Source of the DNA: Phycomyces nitens
Taxonomy: Eukaryota > Mucoromycota > Mucoromycetes > Mucorales > Phycomycetaceae
DNA length: 64,000 bases
Assembly: GCA_022702545.1 (NCBI GenBank)
Contig: JAHRBC010000001.1
Coordinates: 9,672,001-9,736,000 of the forward strand
Reading direction: 5' to 3'
Position 1 is the first letter of the stretch. Each line of letters begins with the position of its first letter. This document shows positions 49,145 through 59,047 of this stretch, piece by piece. The notes below the pieces were generated by a model. The model was not told where the DNA came from and searched no databases. It saw only the letters and a program-made list of their open reading frames with translations. The position numbers were made by a program, and so were the translations under genes.

Positions 49145-51130
49145 ATTATCCTTGAAAATAACAACAATTCTTACCTGGGTCGAGAGGCTCTTGATTGATT
49201 TTTTTAATATCGTTTTGTGTTTTATTCACATTTGTAGCTGTTGCATCTTTTCGAGCCATTTTCCTGGCATCCAGCTGAACCATAGCCATAAGACCAGCCT
49301 ATAATTTTTGAAAACTATTAATATCATCTCTTATATATATATATATATATATACCTTACCCACCCTGAAAGAATAATTGTCTTTCTCCATATTGCACGGC
49401 TAAAGTCCTTTGTCAAGTACTTTGGGCGACTGCTGCCCTTGAGTCTTCCAGGAAATTTTATATTCTCTGGGGCCTGAAGTCTTATAGCAGGATGGCCAGT
49501 TTTACTATCAAACCCAGCTGTAACTCCACTTGGGATATTAATAAGGTCGGCAACTTGTTGGCTGCCCTCACAAGAGTGAAAGAGGGTTTCTAGCCTGATA
49601 ATTTCGTTCATCTACTCCTTTGGCTCCTCAAAAGACATTGAGTTTGTTGGAATGATGTTTCCCGGACCTTCTCTTTCAACAGGGTCGATGATCCACCTTG
49701 ATGGAATGTCTGTAAGCTCGATGCTCCTTTCATTGGGCAATGCATGGTGACAAGGCAAGCCATACTCCAATCTGCATTTGTAAAGACAATTTTGGTCATT
49801 ACCGCCTTTCAAACGAAGCTCATGATCAAGAACAAGTAAGGATCGCTTGGAGACCTTCTTGAACAGGTCTTCGAGCAGCTTGTTCCGGGCAATCAACATA
49901 TCGACAGTGTTCGATTCTCTGATATTGATGGCACTAAAATCTCTTTCGAGCCTGTTGATATATATGGCTACAGCATCGAAAGCTAGCCCTAAAGAGGAGA
50001 TGATAGAGATTCATCTTTTCAAAGCTTGGTGGGCACTTTCAACTCTTTGGGTTGTTGTACACCCAAAATGCATTTGCTTGCATGTCAAATATCCTGCCCA
50101 CTTCTCTAGGAACTTGGCCCATCTGTTGGTAAAATGCACAGAAGCGGAAACCTTCTCTTTCCCATCCTCTGCATCCAAGCCGACAGAAACAGCATTGAAC
50201 TTTGTGAGGGATACATCAAACTCCTCCTTCTCCATGCTGTGGATCATGCGAATGACATACTCCATAAACACCTCTTTCTCGGCCACAGACTTCAGTTTCC
50301 CAAAAGAGGCTTTCTCAACACTATTCAGCATGCGCCAGTAGCACAAGAGTTTGACATTATCTGGGAAGACAATGTCAAGGGCACTCATTAATGCAGCGCA
50401 TTTTTCTGTCCCAAACAAGGCATTGTATGACATATCTCTGAAAACGAGCCTTTTCAACTGCTCAAGAAACAAAAGGTAGCTGCCTTGTTGCTCGTTAGAC
50501 ACCCATGCAATGGCAATTGGAAATGACTTGAGTGTTTCTCCTCCAAGGCTGTGTACACCTTCTACACAGATTAGAGGAATCTCCAGATTGTTGGTAGAAT
50601 AGGTCGCATCCACTACCATAACCTCTGGGAAGCGACGGGCTCTTTCCAACATCTTTGGATGACTGAAAATGATTCGTTCAAGCGATCCATTATCGTTGAT
50701 ATCGTATTTTACTTGATACCCTCTTGTTTCCATGTCGTTTATGAGCTTGGTGCCTGCATCCTGTATACCAGGAACTTTTGATAATCTGCCTTTGAGTGTT
50801 GATTATAAACACTCATCATCAAGAGGATGGTTATTATATGCCTCAATATTGTGGGTGGCTTTCAAAGGAAGATACCCGTTGATGCCCTTCTTTTAAGAAA
50901 CCTTCAAAAGGTAAGGGCAGCCAGTCATCTCACTCGAGGAAATCCTTTTCCTGTCTTCGTCTTTGATTTTGCCGGTGTTCTTATATTGTCCACCCTTGGT
51001 GCACTTCAAGTAAACTCGGGTTGGTTTACGGTCTTTGACTGCACGAAAAAAGTTCTTGGCAAGGGCATACTATTGCATCTTTCCAATTGCCATGGTCATG
51101 TCATGGTGGCTATTGGCAGGTGGGGTTGGA
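48323..51130 (-). pseudogene. MULE-type transposase with FAR1-like, SWIM and OTU-protease domains, decayed
   Basis: Minus-strand domain order: a FAR1/WRKY-GCM-like zinc region (about 51060-50740; VYLKCTKGGQYKNTGKIKD, TGCPYLLKV, ATHNIEAYNNHPL) broken by three in-frame stops. Then comes the MULE transposase core (50733-50011; RRFPEVMVVDATYSTNNLEI with the first Asp, GSYLLFLEQLK, NALFGTEKCAALMSALDIVFPDN, TTTQRVESAHQALKR with the catalytic Glu region). A SWIM-like finger (CRLEYGLPCHH, about 49740) is followed by a stop at 49612-49614. After a short-intron region comes a C-terminal OTU-like cysteine protease domain (48323-49144; NGWCVFRVLGHFIYKDQNKF and NHWTTVSL). The element is dead but its introns and OTU part are well preserved. 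Confidence 0.8.
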
Positions 51131-51409
51131 AGGGCTTGTTGAACAGGATATTATTCCTTTCCGTCGATAAAAAATAGTTTCTTTATTGGTAGGGTTCATA
51201 ATGAAGTGAGTTCTATAAAGTATTTGTAATTTCAAGTTGGTCATGAGAAAAGTGATCTTGTTGTAATCTCTGGGGAAATGAATAACAGATGCAATAGATG
51301 ATTAGTTCTTACAAGTTGAGTAAACGAAAGAAAAGAAAGTTTTATTTAAAGTCTTTGAACATCTTTTTTCAGGACACAACATTTTATTCCGTAAACTGGG
51401 AACAGGCAC

Positions 51410-52222
51410 TAGATGCTGGACCACAAGTCACTTTCAGAAAGTCCTGTAAAACAGAAACGTCGTGCCCTTGAGATCGCTGCAACTATCTTTGGGTAAATAG
51501 ATTTGCTTCTTGTATACCAGTGTTCAGGCCAAGACTGACACCTGAACAGAAGAAGAATTGACTTTGTTGGGCAAGAACCAGGGCCAGTTTGACAGTCTAG
51601 GACAGGGGGAGGGTTATTTGGTCAGATGAGTCCAGGTTTATGGTAAAGGCCAATGATTCTGGCCCATCTGTGCTTCGTAAACCTAGAAAACGCTTTCAGC
51701 ATAGACATATGCTTTAAGCTGAAAAGTTTGGAAAAGGCTCGGTGACAGTGTGGGGCTGCTTCTGAGCTGGAGGATTCAGGCCTCTAACCGTGCTTGATGG
51801 CTCTGTCAATCAATATGTATATATCAACTGTTTGCCCCAGGAATTCAACCCTTGGTATCAAAAATTGAATGAGGGACATGCTACCATCTTTCAATTCCAA
51901 GAAGATGGTTCCAGCTGCCATATATGAGTAGATATGCTCGATGGTAAAAGGAGACTCATCAGATCAGGGCATTTGAGTACTGGCCATCTCAAAATCCTAA
52001 TCTGAACCCCATCGAGCATATATGGAGTGCTCTCGAAAGGCAGGTTGGAAAGAGGAGAACCTCTATCAAGACTCTAGATGCTTTGAAGGTGGCTCTACAA
52101 GAATAATGGGGTGAGATTGGGCATCGAGTATGCACAGCTCCTAGTTGGGAGCATACAAAGAAGATGTCAAGCGGTGATTGATGCCCGTGGTGGTACAACA
52201 AAGTACCGAAAAACATTGCATT
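51410..52222 (+). pseudogene. Tc1/mariner transposase pseudogene
   Basis: With several frameshifts and stops the plus strand gives RALEIAATIFG, RPRLTPEQKKN, VIWSDESRFMVKANDSG (first catalytic Asp block), VTVWGCF, then FQEDGSSCHI (second Asp block, decayed from QQDNxPxH), QNPDLNPIEHIWSALERQ (catalytic block SPDLNPIExxW) and KTLDALKVALQEEWGEI. This is close to a complete Tc1-family protein but inactive. It lies directly upstream of the decayed MULE's 5' end. Confidence 0.82.
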
Positions 52223-52396
52223 TCTAAATATTTATAATATATTTATAATATATATAATAGCCTTTGTTTCTACAAAATATAAACCTCTTTGCTATTTTAT
52301 TCATAGAGTAAATACTTTTTTTTTTGAAAGATGTGTACAATTATTTCTGAAATTTCTTGAAATTTATTTTTATTAACCAAATAATTGGCGTGACTG

Positions 52397-52444
52397 TATG
52401 TTACCAAAACGGTAGTCATGTTACCAAAACGGTAGATATCTACC
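52397..52444. repeat. Tandem 19-bp repeat with adjoining 14-bp palindrome
   Basis: Two copies of [T/C]ATGTTACCAAAACGGTAG at 52397-52415 and 52417-52435, with GGTAGATATCTACC (52431-52444) forming a perfect palindrome on the end of the second. The motif AAAACGGTAGT is inverted relative to ACTACCGTTTT at 46480-46490. Confidence 0.75.
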
Positions 52445-52830
52445 GTGTTTTCCGTCGTAGTGCGATGTAGGTGGCGATAACACTGTCCATTAGGCAAGAG
52501 AAAGTTGTGGTGTGAGCGGATCTTTAACGCAAAAAAATGAATGAATGAATAAAGGACATTGTTGTCTAAAGAAAAGTGCCGAGAATTTCTGAATGAAAGG
52601 AGAGGTAAAGAAGGAAACTCACAGTGAATCTTGTTGTACGCGTGGGTCGAGTAATACAATCACACCTAAAGGTACGTGGTCTACAGAGGGTAAAATGACT
52701 GTATATTTGAACAATTGAAGAGGGAAAGGCTACACCTACTTGGATCATGTGATGCACTCAAAGAATACAAAAGCATGGGAAAACCAACCTCATTTCTTTT
52801 TTTTACTCTTTTCTCTTTTGTTGTCCAGAT

Positions 52831-54243
52831 ATGCTTTATCCAAGTGTCTTGGGTGGTGAATGGAGAACTACACTATCGATTCCAGTATATCTTTTCCTCT
52901 TGGTTGCTCCAGGAGCAGGATTGGCTTCCATAGCCACAATTCATACCAAAACACTATCCACTCAAACAAAACAAATACTCTCAATTCCTCTGCTGGCCAT
53001 AGACATGCTCACAACAGTACTATTCAGAAGTGATTATATATGTAAGGCAACATGCCTGTATCTCTCCAACTAATTATCATCCATGGTAGTAATTGATTTC
53101 ATGATGCCTGCTTGCACATTTATCATCTTTTGCCGCTTCTTGGAGCTCATCTGGACTGGTCCTTTGCTATATGGTCGAGAAGCATATATAACCAAAGATT
53201 CTCTGCACATTGAGATTTGGGGCTGTATTCGACACTTTCAAAAAGCAGCAAAGCCCAATGCACCTCGCGAAAGATCTCAGATTGAGTATGTCAAGGACAA
53301 GGTTAGTGGTACAATAACCTTGATAAAATCTGTACAATATTCTAATTACCATTGAATTCACAGAGATTCTACAACTTGCTCCCAATGTTGATGTACTATA
53401 TTATTGGCTGGGATATCCTGGCTACATGGCTCACAACATTTACTAGAGAAGACATTCATACAATCAACAGAGAAAGTCTTTTTGTATCATTTATCATGTA
53501 CTACACGACTCTGATTATTTTGAATAATGCTGGCAATGTAATTGGAGGAATTGCACAATTGATTTATGTACTCTACTATGAAGGCGGATCATATTCATCA
53601 GGCAAGTATAGGCAGACGGAATGTCGACAACTCTTGATATTAACGTATAATTATAGAGCAATGGCGAGAACTCATGGACAATCCAATGTTTTCGACTTCG
53701 ATAGGTGATTACTGGACTCATCGTTGGCAGCAGATAATGAGACCTACGTTTCTAGCCTTGGTGTACAGACCAGTAAGCTATTACTGCCAAAAGTCATTAT
53801 CCAAGTACACCTCAAATACAATTATCTACACTCGAGCATTATCTGTGCTTGCCGTATTTACCCTCTCTGGAGCAATGCATGAATACATTGCATTCTGCAA
53901 CCTTGGGTGGCTTACACACTCCAAAGTATTTCTTGGGGAACAACAGTTATTATTTATGCTGTATGCACCACTAATAATATTCGAGAAGGGACTTGAGACC
54001 GTCTCCAGCCGATTGTTACCACCTTCTGTTATCAAATCTCTCCCAGTTCAGTTCATTCAGAAACTCTGGGCAACATCTGTCTCATACATCATATTCTCGC
54101 GTATTCTCGAGACCTATACTTATACTGGGTTTCGCTTCAGACTTCCTTTTACAATCTTGGGTCCACAGATCATCGAGTTTCTGCGGCAGACACCGACATT
54201 GCATGCATTATGCGGTAGTTTATTGCCCACACTGTCTGCATAG
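52831..54243 (+). CDS. Wax synthase-like membrane-bound O-acyltransferase
   Basis: Four exons, 52831-53041, 53090-53301, 53364-53601, 53657-54243, giving 415 residues. It transfers fatty acyl groups to an alcohol or related acceptor in ER/lipid-droplet membranes. The wax-synthase domain is evident: QWRELMDNPMFSTSIGDYWTHRWQQIMRPTF (the P-x-F-x-x-S-x-x-x-F-W-x-R-R-W block, given by position about 228-258) and TLSGAMHEYIAF with the candidate catalytic His (about 311). About eight hydrophobic segments surround it. The third intron uses a GC donor (GCAAGT, 53602). The start ATG is the first Met in this frame. An upstream ORF (52715) is in a different frame and could only join through an unsupported intron. 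Confidence 0.84.
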
Positions 54244-55350
54244 ACATGGACACAAGCCATCTTTCAGAACTTGGTATTAACGAATACAAGAAAGACAGTA
54301 TATCTATAATCAATGCCATTCTTCATAAGATAATGATTATTGTACGAGTATATATCAAATACATTTTATCAACAGAAAAAAAAAGCCTCGAGCTGTTTGA
54401 TAATCAATCATTACCCTTCAAAAATGATGTTGTGTAAATAAATAAAAAAGCAAAAATGGCACCATAACAGATGTTCTTATTCCCAGGAAATATTGGTATA
54501 CACTTTTAATAACCAAAGAGTAGATCTGTTTGTGCTTCAAGCCGTGATTTACTCTCCAAGGGTATCGAAACAATAATACTGTTTGAATTTATAAAACAAC
54601 AACACCACATATTAGACTATGGCTAATCGGCATAATTGGTACTTTCTTTTTATGATTTACTAACAATCTATAGAGTTTTGGACAAAGATTATCTAAAAAT
54701 GAGTGTAGGATTATAAAGACATGAATATTGATTTGTACATTTTGTTTATGAACTTGAGTGAACAAAGAGGTTAAAGACTGAATAATTGGAATTCTTGGTG
54801 GTCTGTTTCAATATTATTATTATTTTATACAAATAAAAAGGCAGAAAAAGACGCGAGAGATCCTAGAGAGCCGGAAATCAGATTCCAATGATTATAGATA
54901 TAATATAAAATATATAAAATACTGATCTTTTGTAACCATCCATATGGGATGATTAGATGGCATAATTAATGACAATAAGAAACGATGGCTTTAAAGCTTG
55001 TCTTTCTTTCTATTTCAATACATGATACCGAGTCTCTTGAAAGTATTGTCTGGGGTTAAAGACATTTCAATAAGCAGCCTTTTGAAGCCTTGCAGATGGT
55101 CAATAGGCAAGAGTAAAGAAGTATTCAAAATCAATTTTGATTATGGCTACCCTAGAACCTTTAGCCACCTTGCCATGCCAATTTATTGGTATTTGTGGGC
55201 TATAAAATCACGATGGGCCTTTTTAGATGATCTCTCCGATATTCCTAATGTGCTCATTGCTCTGAGAATGGATAAACGAGGGCTAATCTCATCAGCCAAA
55301 AAGAAAAAAGAAAAGAGATATTTAATAATCAAATCTTAAAAAAGCAGATT
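54244..55350. other. Intergenic region
   Basis: About 1.1 kb. The 113-codon ORF at 54998-55339 has no recognised domain and an AT-rich composition; I do not support it as a gene. Confidence 0.45.
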
Positions 55351-55572
55351 ATGTCCAAAGTAGCCATCACTGAATCTGTCCGCAAGTTTCCCACGTTCAA
55401 TTGGTGGGGTAAATGGGTCAATACCAGATTAACGACCGCTGGTGCGTCATTTAAGCGCAAGGTATGCACCCTTTATGGGATGAAACCAAGAAGACAGGAA
55501 CAAGAAGCAAGAGACATGGATAAATATAATCACCTTAATCTTGATTCTGAGCCAAAATACACAGGCTTATAA
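55351..55572 (+). CDS. Small hypothetical ORF upstream of glutamate dehydrogenase
   Basis: A 73-codon ORF (MSKVAITESVRKFPTFNWWG...) with a Trp pair and a basic centre, composition more gene-like than its surroundings. Its stop falls in the putative TATA box of the next gene, so it would be a separate very short gene, or chance. I recognise no family. Confidence 0.25.
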   Translation: MSKVAITESVRKFPTFNWWGKWVNTRLTTAGASFKRKVCTLYGMKPRRQEQEARDMDKYNHLNLDSEPKYTGL

Positions 55573-55575
55573 AAA
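55568..55575 (+). promoter_or_regulatory. TATA box of the glutamate dehydrogenase gene
   Basis: TATAAAAA lies 76 bp upstream of the ATG at 55651, followed by a pyrimidine-rich leader; spacing fits a short 5' UTR. Confidence 0.65.
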
Positions 55576-55650
55576 GGAGAGATTATTAATCTCATCTCTC
55601 ACTCTTTCTTGCCCACACTTTTTCCAAACATATATAGATCTCTGTGCACC

Positions 55651-57656
55651 ATGTCCATTCTTCTAAAGCGCCTGTCTGTAGCTGGGTAACTATCATATTA
55701 TGACTACCATCCCATACTCATTCCATTTCAGCCCTGTTCGTAGACTACCAGGTCTTACTGCAATGCCAGCAATGCTTCGTTACATGACTACAGGTAAGCA
55801 TTGTCAACCAAGACAGACAATCGGAAATATATATATATATAAAGCTCACCTTTGCCTAGGTGCCACTCAGGCCGCATGCAACCCTGATGAGCCTGCCTTC
55901 CTAAAGTCAGTCGAGCTATACTTTGACCGAGCTGCAAAGCTTAGTGGTGTCCCAGGAGGAACATTGAGCCATCTTCGCGCTGTTGACTCTCTCCTTCGCG
56001 TCACATTTCCTATTGAGCTAGAGGATGGAAAGTATGAAGTAATAGAAGGTAAGAGGTTCTTTAAAGAAATGTCCACACCCACGGCTACTGATATCTTTGT
56101 ACAGCATATCGTGCCCAGCATTCGCGTCATCGCCTGCCCGTCAAAGGAGGCATCCGCTATTCTGAAGAAGTTGACCTTCAGGAAGTAGAGGGTAAGCAAC
56201 TACTGGTCACAATGATTAATCTAGGGCTCATTCCTAATATTCTTTAAGCTTTGGCCTCTTTGATGACCTACAAATGTGCTGTTGTGGATGTGCCTTGTAA
56301 GTTACTTTAAAAGGGACCGTGAGAATGTGAAGCATATTTCCTAATGTGTTTGTTTGCGTAGTCGGCGGCGCAAAGGGTGGCATTAAGATTGACCCCAAGA
56401 AGTACACAGTCGAACAGCTGGAGAGAATCACCCGTCGCTATACCATGGAGCTTTGCCAAAAGAAGTTTATAGGTCCAGGGTACGTTGACAGACATCCTGA
56501 ATTCAGCTTATAATTCTGTGGTTTAGTATCGATGTTCCTGCCCCTGATGTTGGCACTGGCCCCCGTGAGATGTCATGGATCATGGACACCTACAGACAGT
56601 TCAACGTGGACGATGTGAATGCAGCTGGCTGTGTTACCGGAAAGCCACTTTCCCAGGGTGGTGTACGAGGTCGCACAGAGGCTACTGGTTTGGGTGTCTA
56701 TTATGGTCTGCGTGAGTTCCTCAGCTATCCTCAGGTCCAGAAGCGCACTGGGCTTAGTGGAAAGGTCAAGGATGTGAGTGTGATTGTTCAAGGGTTTGGA
56801 AATGTCGGATACTATGCTGCAAAGTTCTTTGAGAACAATGGGTAAGTCTAGAAAACAATTGGTCAATGCAAGAAGTGGGGTTATTTTATTTTTATTTTTT
56901 CATCTAATATGATCATCATTACAGTGCAAAGATTGTCGGTATTGGAGAGAGAGATTGTGCAATCTATGACCCTAATGGCATAAATGTCGAGGAGCTCCAA
57001 AAACACTACAAGGCCCACAGCAGCTTCCGCAACTTCTCTGCTACTTCCAAGATCTTTGATGAGCCCACCAAGATCCTTGAAGAAGAGTGCGATATCTTGA
57101 TTCCTGCTGCTCTTGAGCGTCAGATCGGTCTTCGAAATGCTGACAAAATCAAGGCCAAGATCATTGGCGAGGGTGCCAATGGACCTGTCACCCCTGCTGC
57201 CCATGAGCATCTCGAGAAACGTGGGATCGTTGTCGTGCCTGATCTCTTGCTGAATGCCGGTGGTGTGACGGTTTCATACTTTGAATGGCTAAAGAACCTT
57301 TCTCACGTTCGGTTTGGACGTATGAACAAAAAGTTTGACGAGAGCAGCCGCAGAAAGCTTTTGGATCTTGTGGAGAACAATGCTGGCCGAGAGTTGACCG
57401 AAGCAGAGCGCAAGACTATTGTTCATGGTGCCGAGGAAGCAGACTTGATTTACTCTGGTCTAGAGGACACAATGATCCAGGCTTGTCAAGGCAAGTTATC
57501 ATACCTTGGGCTACCTGTGCTTACCATCCTTTTTCAATAGAAACCAAGCAGACTGCCGAACTGAAAAATGTAGACTATAGAACTGCTGCTTATATCAATG
57601 CCATACAAAAGATTGCGGTCGTCTACAAGGATTCTGGAATGCTCTTTATGAAATAG
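55651..57656 (+). CDS. Glutamate dehydrogenase, animal/mitochondrial-type hexameric
   Basis: Nine exons: 55651-55685, 55732-55793, 55860-56048, 56105-56191, 56249-56296, 56362-56479, 56527-56841, 56925-57490, 57541-57656, giving 511 residues. It oxidatively deaminates glutamate to 2-oxoglutarate. The N-terminus ([20 protein letters not shown]) is Arg-rich and Ser-rich, a good mitochondrial presequence. Motifs: [29 protein letters not shown] (substrate Lys region), [14 protein letters not shown] (catalytic Asp), [32 protein letters not shown] (dinucleotide fold), [41 protein letters not shown] and [13 protein letters not shown]. It resembles metazoan GLUD-type enzymes (~510-550 residues), not the large NAD-GDH of ascomycetes. 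Coenzyme preference cannot be read with certainty. The last intron has a GC donor (GCAAGT, 57491). Confidence 0.96.
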
Positions 57657-58019
57657 ACAATCTACTCTAAACCTCTTTAATTCCTGTCAATAAACAAACG
57701 GGAGATTCCTATGACGCCACCTTATTATTCTAATAACTTGGCAGAAATCATTACTCACATTATGGACATTGGGATAATACCAATATATGTATATATATAT
57801 ATATATATATATCAATATCATATTCTTGGACTCTGTTAAAGACAAGAGTGTCCAAGATGGTGCATATAAAATCTTCTTTTTTATTTAAAACAAAAATAAA
57901 ATATCTGTGCGACCTCAGATTCCAAAACAGTATATATTTTTTAAAGTGTATCTTTTATTTAAAAACTAGAAACTAAAAAAAAAACAAATGTTTTAATTTA
58001 TTTACCCTCCCCACTCATC
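57657..58019. other. Intergenic region with (TA)n
   Basis: About 360 bp between GDH and COX6, with an ATATAT tract at about 57788-57811 and A/T-rich promoter-like DNA before COX6. No ORF is supported. Confidence 0.55.
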
Positions 58020-58474
58020 ATGTTGCGTTCCCTTGCCATTCCTGCCCGTGCCCTTGTCTCTCGCTCTGTCTTGGCCCGTAACGCTGTGGGTAAGACCAAA
58101 GGATCAAGAGGATCATTGCCAATCTTACTCATTCACCTCCAGTCACCAAGCGTTTCTACTCTGGTCATGAAGATGAGAGCTTTGAGGCCTACACTGAACG
58201 TTACGTCAAGTTCTTTGATGGTGTTGAGGATGTTTTTGAGCTCCAGCGTGGACTGAACAATGCATTTGCCTATGATCTTGTCCCTGCACCTTCCGTTATC
58301 GAGTCTGCCCTCAAGGCATCTCGTCGCGTAAACGACTATGCAACAGCCGTCCGCGTCTTTGAAGGCCTAAAGGAAAAGGTAGAGACCGAGAAGCAGTATG
58401 AGGAGTACCTGGCAGAGCTTGCTCCCCTTAGACAGGAATTGGGTGTTCTCACCAAGGAAGAGTTGGGTTTCTAA
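58020..58474 (+). CDS. COX6: Cytochrome c oxidase subunit 6 (Cox6 / COX5A)
   Basis: Two exons, 58020-58089 and 58143-58474, giving 133 residues. The Arg-rich N-terminus (MLRSLAIPARALVSRSVLAR) is a mitochondrial presequence; the mature protein probably begins near FYSGHEDESFEAY. The COX5A fold follows: ERYVKFFDGVEDVFELQRGLNNAFAYDLVPAP, IESALKASRRVNDYATAVRVFEGLKEK, and the C-terminal LAPLRQELGVLTKEELGF, which is highly conserved. It is a nuclear-encoded peripheral subunit of complex IV on the matrix side, needed for assembly. Length matches yeast Cox6 (148) and animal COX5A (about 150 precursor). Confidence 0.97.
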
Positions 58475-59047
58475 GAAACAGGGTAGCTTTATATTGTTTT
58501 TTATAAGCATTCCAACCTGCACAATCTGCTTTGTGGGCCATAAAACAGGATCAATAAACGCACTATTATTACTATTATTATTACTATTGATTTATAAAGA
58601 CATGGACATCGTGTATACCTATGGCTGTCCTCTCTCTCTATGTCTGTCGACAGCTATAGCCAATTCAGTCTTACAAATCAAGGATTGTGCCAATGATTGA
58701 TTGGTTGTGCATATTTGCTAATTAATAAATAACAGCCCACTTTCACTGCACACCAGATTTGATAAAGGGCCTGTCAGACCAAAAAAGAAAAGACAATCTC
58801 TCTCTAATTGTGTGCCAAACAATTGACCCCGCAGAATAGTCGCGTATTTTCAGCTATCAATTATATTTATATTTATTTTATATTTATCTTTTTTTAATCC
58901 CCCTTTCTGCTGACAATTATTTCCTTTTTCAAACCTCTAATAATTTTTGACTCAAAAATCCATAGCGGAGTCTGATGACGTATACTTTCTTCCTAAATAA
59001 GTTGCCATTTATCTAGAGAGGTACACCGTCTTTCTTTCCTCATTACG
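58475..59047. other. Intergenic region
   Basis: About 570 bp with (TTA)n near 58565 and TATT-rich DNA near 58860. The upstream sequence of the m-AAA gene is pyrimidine-rich just before its ATG. Confidence 0.5.

Noticed and set aside
52715..52830. Upstream ORF as N-terminus of the wax synthase-like gene
   Set aside because: It is in another frame, and no donor/acceptor pair that gives a known N-terminus was found.
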